Source: Pseudomonadota bacterium
GTDB lineage: Bacteria > Pseudomonadota > Alphaproteobacteria > Rhodospirillales > Magnetospirillaceae
Direction of reading: 5' to 3'
NCBI GenBank assembly: GCA_021847015.1
Contig: JAJZVW010000002.1
Coordinates: 62,001-126,000 of the forward strand
DNA length: 64,000 nt
In this document: piece after piece, positions 14,726-24,285 of the stretch
Numbering within the stretch: position 1 is the stretch's first letter
Layout of the letters: each line of letters begins with the position of its first letter
Notes under the pieces: model-generated
The model's database searches: none
What the model was told of the DNA's origin: nothing
What the model saw: only the letters and a program-made list of their open reading frames with translations
Translations under genes and position numbers: made by a program

Positions 14726-15535
14726 ATGAAGCTCGGTTCCGGTCTGGCCGTTTCGGCGATCGCCGTCCTGCTCACGGCGCTTGCCGTGACGGGGGCGTGG
14801 GCCGGCGGTATCACGCTTGCGCCGCACCGTGCCATCTACGACATGGCGCTGGCCAGCACGAAGCCGGGCAGCGGCATCGTCGGTGCCAATGGCACCATGA
14901 GCTACGAGTTCGCCGACGCCTGCGACGGCTGGATCGTCGAGAATCGCATCGCCATCTCTTACGCGTATTCGGAAGGCGGCCAGGCCATGACCACCACGGA
15001 TTTCCTGACCTGGGAATCCAAGGACGGGCTCAAGTATCGCTTCCGCTTGCGCGACACCCGGGACGGCCAGATCACCGACGAGGTCGAAGGCACCGCCGAA
15101 CTCAGGGGAAAGGGGAAAGGCGGCGTGGCCCGCTATACGCGCCCGGAGGCGATGACCATCGCGCTGCCCAAGGGGACCTTGTTCCCCACGGAGCACACCG
15201 AGCGGCTGATCGCGGCCGCCCGTGCCGGGACCAGGACCTTCCTCCGCGTGGTCTTCGACGGATCGGACACCGAGGGCGCGTATGACGTCAGCGCTTTGAT
15301 CGGACGCCCGCACATCGTCGAGGCCAAGGTGTCCTCACCCTTGATCGACTCGCCGTCCTGGCCGATGCGGCTTGCCTACTTCCCTGTGGAGGGGACCGAA
15401 TCCACGCCGGACTTCGAGATGGCGCTGGACTATCACGCCAACGGCGTGGCCCAGAACATCGTCCAAAGCTTCAAGGATTTCAGTCTGGTGGGGAAATTGC
15501 GCAGCATCGAGGCCTTGCCGCGCCACCGCTGCTGA
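14726..15535 (+). CDS. eipB: EipB-family periplasmic cell-envelope integrity protein (DUF1849)
   Basis: A 269-residue secreted protein with a signal peptide ending AWA-GG near residue 26. EipB proteins form a spiral beta-fold in the alphaproteobacterial periplasm and support envelope integrity. Characteristic blocks are LAPHRAIYDMALA, ANGTMSYEFADACDGWIVEN, TTDFLTWESKDGLKYRFRLR, and LPKGTLFPTEHTERLIAAAR. The two cysteines that form the conserved disulfide in the family are present: C66 in ADACDGW, and C269 as the very last residue (LPRHRC). Expressed from its own promoter region; a TPR gene follows 91 bases downstream. Confidence 0.9.
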   Translation: MKLGSGLAVSAIAVLLTALAVTGAWAGGITLAPHRAIYDMALASTKPGSGIVGANGTMSYEFADACDGWIVENRIAISYAYSEGGQAMTTTDFLTWESKDGLKYRFRLRDTRDGQITDEVEGTAELRGKGKGGVARYTRPEAMTIALPKGTLFPTEHTERLIAAARAGTRTFLRVVFDGSDTEGAYDVSALIGRPHIVEAKVSSPLIDSPSWPMRLAYFPVEGTESTPDFEMALDYHANGVAQNIVQSFKDFSLVGKLRSIEALPRHRC

Positions 15536-15626
15536 ACCACCTTACTTTCGTGATACCTTCCCCCGATTTCCCCGCGGCTTCCTTCCGGTCGGTCGAGAGG
15601 ACGCGCCAGCCGAAAGGATCTTCCCC

Positions 15627-16709
15627 ATGAGCACCTCCTCGCACGACGAAACCATCGCCCAACTGAACGCGGTCATCGCCGATCATCGCGCCCTGCTCGA
15701 GGAAAACCCCGGCACCCTTTATCCCGCATTTGCCGACGCGCTGATGTCGCTGGCCGCCCATCTCGCCGAATCCGGGCAGACCGACGAGGCCTTGTCCGCC
15801 GCCATGGAAGGCGTCGAGCAGTTCCAGTCTCTGGCCGCGGCCGATGCGCCGGTTTTCGCGATCCATCTGGCGGCGGCGCTCAACAACCTGTCCAACCGTC
15901 TGTCCGAGGCGGGGCGCGACGAGCATGCGCATAGCGCCGGCGACGAGGCGGTAAAGATCGCCACCGCGCTTTTGGCGGGCGAGCCGCTTCAAGCCCGCTT
16001 CGTTCTCGTATCGGCGCTGATGAACCAGGCCGGGCGGTCGTGGCGCGGCGGCCAGGGCGGCAAAGCGCTGGACGAGATGCGGGAGGCGGTCGACGCCTTC
16101 CGCGCGGGCGGAGACGACATGGCCCCCTATCTGGGAGCGATCATCGAGGCCCTCCACCGCAACGCGCTCTCGCTGTCCGAAGCGGGGCTGTGGACCGAGG
16201 CGATCCGGGTTCGGCGCATGACCGCCCAGTGCTTCGCGGGACCGGTGCCGGCGCCGGTGCACCACCTGCTGGCGCTCAATCTCGAACAGGCCGCCCACGC
16301 GGTGGGTGCCGCCGGCCGTTGGGACGAGGCAATGCCGCTGATCGAGGAGGCCGTCACCATCGCTCGCGGTCTGGCGGGAGAGGATGCGGACCAATACCGC
16401 CTGTTCCTCGCCCAATCGCTCAGCAGCCTCGCCAGCCGCCGGCACGAGGCCGGACTGCACGCGATGGCCATGGATGCGGCGGTCGAGGCCATCAACCTCT
16501 TCCAGCAAGTGGCGATGACCGATGCGGACTCGGCGGTCCTTCCCCTGATCCTGACGCTGGAGACCTTCGCGTCGATCCTCAAATCCCTGGGGCACCACGA
16601 TCAGGCCGCCACCGTGCTGGACCAGCGCGATACGCTGGTGGCGGCGGCCCAAGCCATCGCCGAGGAGCATGGCGGCTCGTCGTGCGGCAGCGGGTGCGGT
16701 TGCCACTGA
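15627..16709 (+). CDS. Tetratricopeptide-repeat protein with a cysteine-rich C-terminal tail
   Basis: A 360-residue soluble alpha-helical repeat protein, with recurrent TPR-like units such as ALMSLAAHLAESGQTDEALS, NNLSNRLSEAGRDEHAH and SLSSLASRRHEAGLHAMAM. It probably scaffolds protein contacts; the partners are unknown. The chain ends in SSCGSGCGCH, a compact Cys/His tail that looks like a metal-binding site and is not part of the TPR fold. The start is the ATG at 15627; no signal peptide is visible. It converges on the ROK kinase gene, 11 bases away. Confidence 0.75.
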   Translation: MSTSSHDETIAQLNAVIADHRALLEENPGTLYPAFADALMSLAAHLAESGQTDEALSAAMEGVEQFQSLAAADAPVFAIHLAAALNNLSNRLSEAGRDEHAHSAGDEAVKIATALLAGEPLQARFVLVSALMNQAGRSWRGGQGGKALDEMREAVDAFRAGGDDMAPYLGAIIEALHRNALSLSEAGLWTEAIRVRRMTAQCFAGPVPAPVHHLLALNLEQAAHAVGAAGRWDEAMPLIEEAVTIARGLAGEDADQYRLFLAQSLSSLASRRHEAGLHAMAMDAAVEAINLFQQVAMTDADSAVLPLILTLETFASILKSLGHHDQAATVLDQRDTLVAAAQAIAEEHGGSSCGSGCGCH

Positions 16710-16720
16710 CGGGGGGGATG

Positions 16721-17629
16721 CTACTCCGCTTCGGCCGGCCATAGCCAGGCGGCGCCGCGCACGCCGGACGAGTCTCCGTGGACCGGGGGCAGCAGTCTCG
16801 TCTCCACGGCATCGGAGAACACGTGGCGGCCCCATAGGCGCGGGATCGTCGCGTAAAGGCGGTCCAGCTTGGACAATCCACCGCCAAGGACGACGACGTG
16901 GGGGTCGAGGATGTTGAGCACGCCGGCCAGGGCGCGGGCGAGGCGATCCTCGTAACGTTCCAGCGCGGCTTCGGCCGTCGCGTCGCCCGCCGCGGCGGCC
17001 GCTCTGATTTCGGCGGCGGACAGGCCGCCGCCATGGTCGCGGGCCAGTCCCGGTCCCGACAGGAACGTTTCGATGCAGCCCCGCTTGCCGCAGTAGCATT
17101 GCGGGCCCGGCCATTCCTCCCCGGCCGGCCAGGGCAAGGGGTTGTGTCCCCACTCCCCGGCGATGGCGTTGGGACCCGCGAGCGGACGCCCGTTGACCAC
17201 GATGCCGCCGCCGACCCCCGTGCCGAGGATGACCCCGAACACCGTCGATGCGCCGGCCCCGGCTCCGTCGGTCGCCTCCGACAGCGCGAAGCAATCGGCA
17301 TCATTGGCGAGCCGAACGGGCCGGCCCAAGGCTTCGGCGAGATCGCGGTCGAGCGGCCGCCCGATCAGCCATGTGGAGTTGGCGTTCTTGACGAGACCGG
17401 TCCGAGGGCTGATGGCGCCGGGAATCCCCACCCCGACGGTGCCGACGGCGGACAGTTCCGCTTCCAGGCCTTCGACCAGCGCCTTGATGGTGCGGATCGT
17501 GCCCTCGTAGCTGCCCCGTTCGGTGGCCACCCGGCGGCGTGCCAAATGCCGATGGCTGACGCGGTCGAGTGCGATCGCCTCGGTCTTGCTACCGCCGAGG
17601 TCGATGCCGATGCGAAGGGAAAGGGGCAT
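16721..17629 (-). CDS. ROK-family sugar kinase (fructokinase/N-acetylhexosamine kinase type)
   Basis: A 302-residue ATP-dependent hexose kinase. The N-terminal phosphate loop is IGIDLGGSKTEAIAL. The ROK signature block includes GVILGTGVGGGIVVNG, the substrate-binding EWGHNPLPWP, and the zinc motif CYCGKRGCIETFLSGPGL, typical of Mak-type fructokinases. The exact sugar is not determinable. It lies 24 bases downstream of the ArsR-type regulator gene on the same strand, so it may share its transcript. The ribosome-binding site is weak. Confidence 0.88.
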   Translation of the reverse strand: MPLSLRIGIDLGGSKTEAIALDRVSHRHLARRRVATERGSYEGTIRTIKALVEGLEAELSAVGTVGVGIPGAISPRTGLVKNANSTWLIGRPLDRDLAEALGRPVRLANDADCFALSEATDGAGAGASTVFGVILGTGVGGGIVVNGRPLAGPNAIAGEWGHNPLPWPAGEEWPGPQCYCGKRGCIETFLSGPGLARDHGGGLSAAEIRAAAAAGDATAEAALERYEDRLARALAGVLNILDPHVVVLGGGLSKLDRLYATIPRLWGRHVFSDAVETRLLPPVHGDSSGVRGAAWLWPAEAE

Positions 17630-17653
17630 GGGCGGTGGCGCGGGAGGGCGGTC

Positions 17654-17974
17654 TCACGCCGCGCAGATGCTCGTCTCCGGATTGCCGCAGTAAAGGGCGT
17701 AAAGCGTCCGGATCACGGCGTAGGCTTCGTTCCCCACCAGGGAATAATAGATCGTCTGGGCCTGCCGGCGGGTCTGCACCAGGCTGTCGCGGCGCAACCG
17801 CGCAAGGTGCTGCGACAGGGCGGATTGCGACAGGCCGATAACACGCTCCAGTTCCCCCACGGATTTCTCCCCGTGCAGCAGCTGGCACAGGATCATCAGG
17901 CGATGCTCGTTGCTCATCGCCTTCAGCAAGGTGCTCGCGCGGCGTGCACTATCATGAAGCCTGTCAAGTTCCAT
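17654..17974 (-). CDS. ArsR-family regulator, BigR/SqrR-like persulfide sensor
   Basis: A 106-residue winged-helix repressor. The recognition helix region is VIGLSQSALSQHLARLRRDS, followed by the wing LVQTRRQAQTIYYSL. Two cysteines, C30 (RLMILCQLL) and C96 (LYALYCGNP), are 66 residues apart, exactly the spacing of the redox pair in BigR and SqrR, which sense sulfide and persulfides through a tetrasulfide bridge. A third Cys is near the end. ATG 17974 is chosen because GGGAGG sits nine bases upstream; an ATG eleven codons earlier is possible. A palindromic operator candidate lies upstream. No sulfide-oxidation gene is visible; the ROK kinase follows. Confidence 0.85.
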   Translation of the reverse strand: MELDRLHDSARRASTLLKAMSNEHRLMILCQLLHGEKSVGELERVIGLSQSALSQHLARLRRDSLVQTRRQAQTIYYSLVGNEAYAVIRTLYALYCGNPETSICAA

Positions 17975-18006
17975 GGCTACCAGCCTCCCCAGGTGCGAGT
18001 GCCACA

Positions 18007-18033
18007 TATCATAACACTGATCTATGATAGATC
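18007..18033 (-). promoter_or_regulatory. Inverted-repeat operator candidate upstream of the BigR-like gene
   Basis: TATCATA (18007-18013) and TATGATA (18023-18029) form a perfect inverted repeat separated by nine bases. The right half is embedded in a second palindrome, GATCTA TGA TAGATC (18019-18033). The region is much more AT-rich than its surroundings, as expected for a promoter. It begins 33 bases before the start codon, so autorepression by the ArsR-type protein is plausible. Confidence 0.5.
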
Positions 18034-18157
18034 AATTTTACAACAGGCCAATACGCGAATGGGAAGGGGGATGGAATCCTAGCCCAGGAGTATTTTTTGA
18101 GGAGGAAGAAATCTCGGCGCCCAAAAATCATAAATATTCTAATTCGACCCCGCAAAA

Positions 18158-20086
18158 TCAGGCGTTGATGGCCGCCAACGGGTGTTTCAATGCACCGAGG
18201 ACGCAGGCGACAATGCTGGGCGACGTCAGACCCGCCTCCTCGTATTGCCCCTTGGGGGTGTTGTGCTCGATGAAGCGGTCGGGGAGCGCGAGCGGGCGGA
18301 TTTTCAATCCTCCGTCGAGGGCGCCTGTGTGGGCCAGGAACTGAAGGACGTGGCTGCCGAAGCCGCCCACCGATCCCTCTTCGACGGTCACCAGCACTTC
18401 ATGTTCGCGGGCCAGCCGCAGCACCAGATCCTCGTCCAGGGGTTTCATGAACCGGGCGTCCGCCACCGTCGTCGAGAACCCCCGCGCCGTCAATTCGTCG
18501 GCCGCGTGAAGGCATTCCGCCAGCCTTGTGCCGAGGGACAGCAGGGCGACGCGGCTTCCTTCGCGGAGCACGCGGCCTTTGCCGATGGGAAGGGCCGTGC
18601 CGCGTTCGGGCAGGTCGACGCCTACGCCCTCGCCCCTGGGGTAGCGGAACGCCGAGGGCCGGTCGCCGATGCCGGCCGCCGTGGCGACCATGTGCATCAG
18701 TTCCGCCTCGTTCGCGGGGGCCATAATCACGATGTCCGGGACGCAACCCAGGAAGGCGAGGTCGAACGCGCCCGCATGGGTGGCGCCATCGGCCCCGACC
18801 AGCCCGGCGCGGTCGATGGCGAAGCGGACCGGCAGGCGCTGCAAGGCGACGTCATGGATGACCTGGTCGTAGCCGCGCTGCAGGAAGCTGGAATAGATGG
18901 CGCAGAAGGGCTTGAAGCCTTCCGCGGCCAGACCGGCCGAGAAGGTTACCGCATGCTGCTCGGCGATGCCGACATCGAAACAGCGTTGGGGGTAGCGCTC
19001 GGCGAACTTGTCGAGTCCGGTGCCGCTGGGCATGGCGGCCGTCACGGCGACGACGCGGTCGTCGTGTCCGGCCTCCGCGACCAACGCCTTGCTGAAGACC
19101 GACGTGTAGCTGGGGGCGTTGGCCTTGACTTTGGCCATGGCGCCGGTGACGACGTCGAAGCGGCCGACGCCATGGTATTTGTCGGCGGCGGCTTCGGCGG
19201 GAGCGTAGCCGCGGCCCTTCTTGGTCACCACATGCACCAGGACCGCCTTCGGGTCCTCGCTGTCGCGCACGTTCTTCAGGACCGGCAGCAGATGGTCGAA
19301 ATTGTGACCGTCGATCGGGCCGACATAATAGAACCCGAGTTCCTCGAACAGGGTGCCGCCTCCGGAGACGAAACCGCGCGCGTATTCCTCGGCGCGCCGG
19401 GCCGCCCGTTCCAGCGGCGGCGGCAGCATGGCGGCCAGATCCTTGGCGAGGTGCCGCAAGTGGCGATAGGTGCCCGAGGACAGCAGTCGCGACAAATAGG
19501 CGCTCATCGCTCCCACCGGGGGGGCGATGGACATGTCGTTGTCGTTGAGGATGACCACCAGGCGCGAATTCAAGGCGCCCGCGTTGTTCAGCGCCTCGTA
19601 CGCCATGCCCGCGCTCATCGCGCCGTCGCCGATGACCGCGATCACGCAATTGTCGCGCCCGCCGAGGTCCCGCGCCACCGCCATGCCCAGAGCGGCGGAA
19701 ATCGACGTCGAGGAATGGCCGGCACCGAACGGGTCGTAGACGCTTTCCGAGCGCTTGGTGAAGCCCGACAGGCCGCCGGGCTGGCGCAGCGTGCGCATGC
19801 GGTCCTTGCGGCCGGTGAGAATCTTGTGGGGATAGGCCTGGTGGCCGACGTCCCAGATCAGGCGGTCGTTGGGCGTATCGAACACGTGGTGCAGGGCCAC
19901 AGTCAATTCCACCACCCCGAGGCCGGCGCCGAGATGGCCCCCGGTCAGCGATACCGCCTCGATCATCTCGCGGCGGACCTCGTCCGAAAGTTGCACAAGC
20001 TCCTCGACGGTGAGGTCGCGGAGATCCTGAGGTCCGCTGACGCGATCGAGGAGGCGTGTGTGCGGTTTCGGCGGTAAGCTGTTCAT
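18158..20086 (-). CDS. dxs: 1-deoxy-D-xylulose-5-phosphate synthase
   Basis: First enzyme of the MEP isoprenoid pathway: pyruvate plus glyceraldehyde 3-phosphate to DXP, with thiamine diphosphate. 642 residues, normal for the family. The TPP site is [20 protein letters not shown] with the metal Asn downstream. [20 protein letters not shown] near the N-terminus, and [20 protein letters not shown] plus [18 protein letters not shown] in the pyrimidine-binding domain, are diagnostic. ATG 20086 begins 14 bases after ispA on the same strand, so ispA-dxs form one operon feeding prenyl diphosphate synthesis (quinones, hopanoids or carotenoids). Confidence 0.96.
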   Translation of the reverse strand: MNSLPPKPHTRLLDRVSGPQDLRDLTVEELVQLSDEVRREMIEAVSLTGGHLGAGLGVVELTVALHHVFDTPNDRLIWDVGHQAYPHKILTGRKDRMRTLRQPGGLSGFTKRSESVYDPFGAGHSSTSISAALGMAVARDLGGRDNCVIAVIGDGAMSAGMAYEALNNAGALNSRLVVILNDNDMSIAPPVGAMSAYLSRLLSSGTYRHLRHLAKDLAAMLPPPLERAARRAEEYARGFVSGGGTLFEELGFYYVGPIDGHNFDHLLPVLKNVRDSEDPKAVLVHVVTKKGRGYAPAEAAADKYHGVGRFDVVTGAMAKVKANAPSYTSVFSKALVAEAGHDDRVVAVTAAMPSGTGLDKFAERYPQRCFDVGIAEQHAVTFSAGLAAEGFKPFCAIYSSFLQRGYDQVIHDVALQRLPVRFAIDRAGLVGADGATHAGAFDLAFLGCVPDIVIMAPANEAELMHMVATAAGIGDRPSAFRYPRGEGVGVDLPERGTALPIGKGRVLREGSRVALLSLGTRLAECLHAADELTARGFSTTVADARFMKPLDEDLVLRLAREHEVLVTVEEGSVGGFGSHVLQFLAHTGALDGGLKIRPLALPDRFIEHNTPKGQYEEAGLTSPSIVACVLGALKHPLAAINA

Positions 20087-20100
20087 ATTCTTCAGGTTCC

Positions 20101-21009
20101 TCAGGAGCGCCGGTCCACCACGAAGCTGGCTGTCGCGCGCAACAGATCCGCTTTGTCGCCGAAAACGTCGAGGTGGCGGACGGCCTGTTTGGCCAGCATG
20201 TCCGCCTGGGCTCGGGCCCGCTCGATGCCGAGCAGCGAAACGAAGGTCGCCTTGCCCGCCCCGGCATCCTTGCCGACCTTCTTGCCCACCTCGGACGCGT
20301 CGCCCTCGACGTCCAGCAGGTCGTCGGCGATCTGGAAGGCGAGCCCCAGATCGTGGGCATAATTGCGCAGGGCTTGGCGCATCACGCCGGGGGCCTTGCC
20401 GAGAACCGCGCCGGCCTCGCACGAAAAGCCGATCAGGCGGCCGGTCTTCATCTGCTGCAAACGGGTGATCGCCGCGACGTCCATGGCGAATTCGGCGGCG
20501 CGCAGGTCCACCATCTGGCCCCCGACCATGCCATCCGCCCCCGAGGCGTGGGCGAGTTCCCACACCAATTCGCAGCGGACGGCGGGGTCCGGGTGGGTCG
20601 CGGCCGCGGCCACCGTCTCGAAGGCCCGGGTCAGTAGCGCATCCCCAGCCAGCAGTGCGGTGGCCTCGTCGAATTGCCGATGGCAGGTGGGACGCCCCCG
20701 GCGCAGGTCATCGTCATCCATGCAAGGCAGGTCGTCATGAATCAACGAATAGCAATGGACCATTTCGATCGCGCAGGCGACCCTAAGGGAAGAACTTTCG
20801 GCGACGTTGAAAAGTCCCGCCGATTGCATCACCAGGAACGGCCGCAGACGCTTGCCGCCATCCAGGGACGCATAGCGCATGGCCTCGTGGACGCGGCTTT
20901 CGGGGCCGTCCGGCACGGCGAGAAGATGGTCCAGCTCGGCGTTGACGATCTCTGCGGTGTGCTTGAGCGCGTCGGCGAGGGGCGCCGAAGAGGCGGCGGC
21001 TTGGCTCAC
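20101..21009 (-). CDS. ispA: Short-chain polyprenyl (farnesyl/geranylgeranyl) diphosphate synthase
   Basis: Condenses isopentenyl diphosphate with allylic diphosphates. 302 residues, in the all-helical prenyltransferase fold. First aspartate-rich motif: [20 protein letters not shown]. Second: [31 protein letters not shown] is the IPP-binding lysine/arginine region and [18 protein letters not shown] is typical of the family. The product chain length (C15 or C20) cannot be read with confidence. It lies between xseB (14-base gap) and dxs on one strand. Confidence 0.93.
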   Translation of the reverse strand: MSQAAASSAPLADALKHTAEIVNAELDHLLAVPDGPESRVHEAMRYASLDGGKRLRPFLVMQSAGLFNVAESSSLRVACAIEMVHCYSLIHDDLPCMDDDDLRRGRPTCHRQFDEATALLAGDALLTRAFETVAAAATHPDPAVRCELVWELAHASGADGMVGGQMVDLRAAEFAMDVAAITRLQQMKTGRLIGFSCEAGAVLGKAPGVMRQALRNYAHDLGLAFQIADDLLDVEGDASEVGKKVGKDAGAGKATFVSLLGIERARAQADMLAKQAVRHLDVFGDKADLLRATASFVVDRRS

Positions 21010-21023
21010 GGTCGTCCTTTTAT

Positions 21024-21269
21024 TTACTGGATGTTGGCGGGTTCGACGGCGACGGCGCCATCCGGACCCAGCACGATGCGGTCGACGCGCGCCTGGGCTT
21101 CCTGCAATTTAGCCTCGCAGTGGCGCTTCAGCAGGGCCCCGCGTTCATAAGCGGCGATGGCGTCGTCCAATTTTGTGGTACCGCCCTCCAAAGCGCGGAC
21201 GATGCGGTCCAATTCGGACAGCGCCTCCTCGAAGCTCATGGCAGCCACGTCGTCCGGAATATCGGCCAT
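21024..21269 (-). CDS. xseB: Exodeoxyribonuclease VII small subunit
   Basis: An 81-residue small subunit of the single-strand-specific exonuclease XseAB. The conserved core is MSFEEALSELDRIVRALEGG followed by DDAIAAYERGALLKRHCEAK, a helical hairpin that coats the XseA coiled-coil. It heads the xseB-ispA-dxs operon, an order common in proteobacteria. xseA is not in the window. The 21270-21538 stretch upstream shows no supportable gene. Confidence 0.93.
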   Translation of the reverse strand: MADIPDDVAAMSFEEALSELDRIVRALEGGTTKLDDAIAAYERGALLKRHCEAKLQEAQARVDRIVLGPDGAVAVEPANIQ

Positions 21270-21538
21270 TATGATTCGAGGGCTCGACCAAAAAGTCTAA
21301 CAAGGGGCGGAAGTGTACGTTCGCCTCGTTCTAAAGGCAAGCTCCACCACTTCCTTGCGGCAATTCCCATTATTCGCCCTCGCTGGTGAGCCCATCCCAA
21401 GGGGGTGAAATCAATGAAAAATCGTTTATGCCATGCACCCAATCGACGCCTCGCTCTCGACTGGGAACGACATCGGGATGGGCGTGACGAGGGGGACTGA
21501 TATCGTCGGCCAGGCTTGCGGTGCGGCGGGACATTCTT

Positions 21539-22474
21539 TCATAGCCCCATCAGCGCCCGGACGTGCTCTCGTGCCGAGGCGGCCAGCGCCGCCAGGTCGT
21601 ATCCCCCTTCCAGCACCGAGACCACGCGGTGTTCGCAGCACTCGGCGGCGACATCCAGAATCCGGCGTGTGATCCAGCCGAAATCGGCGGCATTCAGCCT
21701 GAGATGCGCCAAGGGGTCGGCGGCGTGCGCGTCGAAGCCCGCCGATATGACGAGGAATTCCGGCCGGAATTCCCGAAGTTCCGGAATCAGCGCGGCGTTG
21801 AACGCGGTTCGGAACGCATCGGGGCCGGTGCCGGCCGGAAGCGGGATGTTGACGACGCGTCCGGCGCCCCCCGTCTCCCCGGCCAATCCGGTGTTGGGAT
21901 AGGCATGCTCCTGGTGGGTGGACGCATAGAACATGCCGGGTTCGTTCCAAAGGATGTTCTGGGTGCCGTTGCCGTGGTGGACGTCGAAATCCACCACGGC
22001 CACCCGAGCGAAGCCGTGCTGGTCGCGGGCGTGCAGGGCGCCGATGGCGGCGTTGTTGAAAATGCAAAAGCCCATGGCCGCCGCCCGTTCGGCGTGGTGG
22101 CCCGGCGGGCGCACCGCGCAGAAGGCATTGCGGGCCTGGCGGGACGCCACGGCGTCCACGGCTGCGACCACGGCGCCGGCGGCGCGCAACGCGGCCTCTC
22201 CGGACTGTCTGGAGACCACGGTGTCGGGATCCAGGTAGCGATGTTCGCCATCGGCCCGTGGCAGGCTGCCCAACACGTCCTCGATATACGAGTCGGGATG
22301 GGCGCGCAGCAGGTGCTGCCGGGATGCCCTGGGCGCCTCCTCGCGCAGGAGGGGGGCGAACTCCTCCGCCTCCAACGCCGCCAGCACGGCCCGCAGCCTG
22401 TCGGCGCATTCGGGATGGTAATCGCCGGTGTCGTGCTCCAGGCAGACGGGGTGCGTGTAAAGCAAGGTCGACAT
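21539..22474 (-). CDS. Histone deacetylase-like amidohydrolase family protein
   Basis: A 311-residue zinc hydrolase of the HDAC/AcuC/acetylpolyamine amidohydrolase superfamily, removing acyl groups from lysine or polyamine-like substrates. Motifs: TGDYHPECADRLRAVLAAL, CAVRPPGHHAERAAAMGFCI (catalytic His pair), VAVVDFDVHHGNGTQNILW (zinc ligands), and FLVISAGFDAHAADPLAHL. The substrate is unknown. It sits next to xseB-ispA-dxs as in many alphaproteobacteria, and is divergent from tlyA. Confidence 0.9.
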   Translation of the reverse strand: MSTLLYTHPVCLEHDTGDYHPECADRLRAVLAALEAEEFAPLLREEAPRASRQHLLRAHPDSYIEDVLGSLPRADGEHRYLDPDTVVSRQSGEAALRAAGAVVAAVDAVASRQARNAFCAVRPPGHHAERAAAMGFCIFNNAAIGALHARDQHGFARVAVVDFDVHHGNGTQNILWNEPGMFYASTHQEHAYPNTGLAGETGGAGRVVNIPLPAGTGPDAFRTAFNAALIPELREFRPEFLVISAGFDAHAADPLAHLRLNAADFGWITRRILDVAAECCEHRVVSVLEGGYDLAALAASAREHVRALMGL

Positions 22475-22569
22475 CGGATTCCCCGACAGCCAGCTTGGGA
22501 ATTTTCATTTATTCTCGGGGAAGGCGAACGCCAATTCCACACCCGATTCAGCAGCTCGCTTGAGGTGAT

Positions 22570-23328
22570 ATGGCTGTGCGTAAGAGAGTGGACCAGCTGT
22601 TGGTCGAGCGTGGCCTTGCGGAAAGCCGCGCGCGGGCGCAGGCGATGGTCATGGCCGGACTGGTGACGGCCGGTGGCCGGCGGGTCGACAAGGCGGGCGC
22701 GCAGCTCGCCGAGGGCACGGCGCTGGAGGTGAAGGGCCAGGATCATCCCTGGGTGTCGCGCGGCGGTCTGAAACTGGTCGAGGCGCTCGACCGGTTCGGT
22801 CTCGACGTGCGGGGCGCCGTATGCGTGGACGTGGGCGCCTCGACGGGGGGCTTCACGGACGTCCTGCTGTCGCGCGGCGCGGCCAAAGTCTACGCGGTCG
22901 ACGTCGGCCACGGGCAGCTTGCCTGGAAGTTGCGCCAGGATGGGCGGGTGGTAGTGATGGAGCGGACCAACGCCCGCTATCTCACTGCGGCTCAGGTGCC
23001 CGAGCCGATCGACGTCGTCGTCTGCGACGCGTCCTTTATCGGCCTCGAAACCGTGCTTCCGGCGGCGCTGGCCCTGGCGCGGGATGGGGCGACGCTGGTG
23101 GCGTTGATCAAGCCGCAATTCGAGGTCGGCAAGGGGCGCGTGGGGAAGGGCGGGGTGGTCCGCGAGCCTGAACTCCACGCCGAAGTCTGCCAGCGGATTT
23201 CCGATTGGCTCGGCGCCTTGCCGGGATGGTCGGTGGTGGGCTTGTGCGAAAGCCCGATCAAGGGGCCCGAGGGCAATAAGGAATTCCTTATCGTCGGCAG
23301 GAAGGCATGTGCTCCCGCTTCGAACTGA
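22570..23328 (+). CDS. tlyA: TlyA-family rRNA (cytidine-2'-O)-methyltransferase
   Basis: A 252-residue protein with an N-terminal S4 RNA-binding domain (KRVDQLLVERGLAESRARAQ) and a FtsJ-like methyltransferase domain. The SAM-binding motif is CVDVGASTGGFTDVLLSRGA, followed by YAVDVGHGQLAWKLRQD. VALIKPQFEVGKG is the typical catalytic-Lys block. TlyA enzymes 2'-O-methylate rRNA cytidines; in some species hemolysin-like activity was reported. The last 22 bases overlap the SRAP gene. Confidence 0.9.
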   Translation: MAVRKRVDQLLVERGLAESRARAQAMVMAGLVTAGGRRVDKAGAQLAEGTALEVKGQDHPWVSRGGLKLVEALDRFGLDVRGAVCVDVGASTGGFTDVLLSRGAAKVYAVDVGHGQLAWKLRQDGRVVVMERTNARYLTAAQVPEPIDVVVCDASFIGLETVLPAALALARDGATLVALIKPQFEVGKGRVGKGGVVREPELHAEVCQRISDWLGALPGWSVVGLCESPIKGPEGNKEFLIVGRKACAPASN

Positions 23329-23882
23329 GCGCGGCGTCCGGGACCGTGGCGGCGCGCTTCGGGCTGCGGGTGCCACCGCCGTTGCCGGAAAAGGCCGAGA
23401 TACGACCCACCGACGCGGCACTGGTCATCGGCCGGGACGGCGCGCGGCTGGCCCGGTGGGGGCTTGTGCCGGCGGGGGGTGGCCGGCCGCTCATAAACGC
23501 GCGGGCGGAAACCCTGACTACGCGTCCGACCTTCCGGCGCCTCTTGCGCTCGCGGGTGTTGATTCCGGCCACCGCCTGGTGGGAGTGGCGCAAGACGCCC
23601 GGTATCCGGAAGAGGACGCGCATGCGGATTGCCGCGTCCGGGGCCGGCGTGTTCGCTTTCGCCGGCCTGCTCGATGGCGATCGGTTCACCGTGGTTACCT
23701 GCGCCGCGGTGCCGGCAATCACCGGCATCCACGAGCGCATGTCGCTGGTCTTGCGGGCGGAGGGCGAAGCGCTGTGGCTGGACGCCGCCGCCGACGTCGC
23801 GGCCGCGCTCGTTCCTTATGACGGTGCGCTGGACAGCCGCGAAGAGGAAGGCCCTCGCCCGCCGGACCTCTTCGGCGGCTGA
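23307..23882 (+). CDS. SRAP (SOS response-associated peptidase)/YedK-like protein
   Basis: A 191-residue member of the HMCES/YedK family, which crosslinks through the N-terminal cysteine to abasic sites in single-stranded DNA and shields them. The start MCSRFEL exposes Cys2 after Met removal. Other active-site residues are visible in ATAWWEW (Glu) and TGIHERMSLVL (His). LARWGLVPA and INARAETLTTRPTFR are family blocks. It is shorter than the usual ~220 residues. The start overlaps the tlyA end by 22 bases; MC at the N-terminus strongly supports this start. Confidence 0.88.
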   Translation: MCSRFELSAASGTVAARFGLRVPPPLPEKAEIRPTDAALVIGRDGARLARWGLVPAGGGRPLINARAETLTTRPTFRRLLRSRVLIPATAWWEWRKTPGIRKRTRMRIAASGAGVFAFAGLLDGDRFTVVTCAAVPAITGIHERMSLVLRAEGEALWLDAAADVAAALVPYDGALDSREEEGPRPPDLFGG

Positions 23883-23886
23883 CCGT

Positions 23887-24144
23887 TCAGGCCATGGCGT
23901 GGTCGCGGTGGAATTCCTCGGCCGCTGCGCGCCAGGCCTCGGCGCAGGCCAAATGCTGGCGCCGGGCCAATAGGGCTTCCTCCACCAGCATCCGCTCGAC
24001 GTCCTCGCAGCCGCGCCGGGTTTCCAAGGCGTTTTCGGCCCATTCGGCCGCGAGTATCGTGGGCAAGTGCTTGAATCGGGCGATTGCGTCCAACTGATCG
24101 GGCGTCAGGCCGCTGAAAGCGATGCAATCTTCCAAGGACAACAT
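23887..24144 (-). CDS. Small hypothetical protein (85 aa)
   Basis: An unrecognised 85-residue helical protein: LSLEDCIAFSGLTPDQLDAI, KHLPTILAAEWAENALE, VERMLVEEALLARRQHLACA. A very strong GAGGAGG Shine-Dalgarno precedes ATG 24144, which supports expression. It is convergent with the SRAP gene, with 4 bases between stops. Confidence 0.65.
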   Translation of the reverse strand: MLSLEDCIAFSGLTPDQLDAIARFKHLPTILAAEWAENALETRRGCEDVERMLVEEALLARRQHLACAEAWRAAAEEFHRDHAMA

Positions 24145-24285
24145 GGGACACCTCCTCGACCGTTTCGGTCGTGGGCGGAAGCGCGGGTTTCTCCCGTGTC
24201 CTAAGGAAAATAATACCATGCGGCATGCGGCTATTTCGACCGCATCCTCGGTATGGGCGCCCGTTTCGCCACCTGCGCGCCGGTC

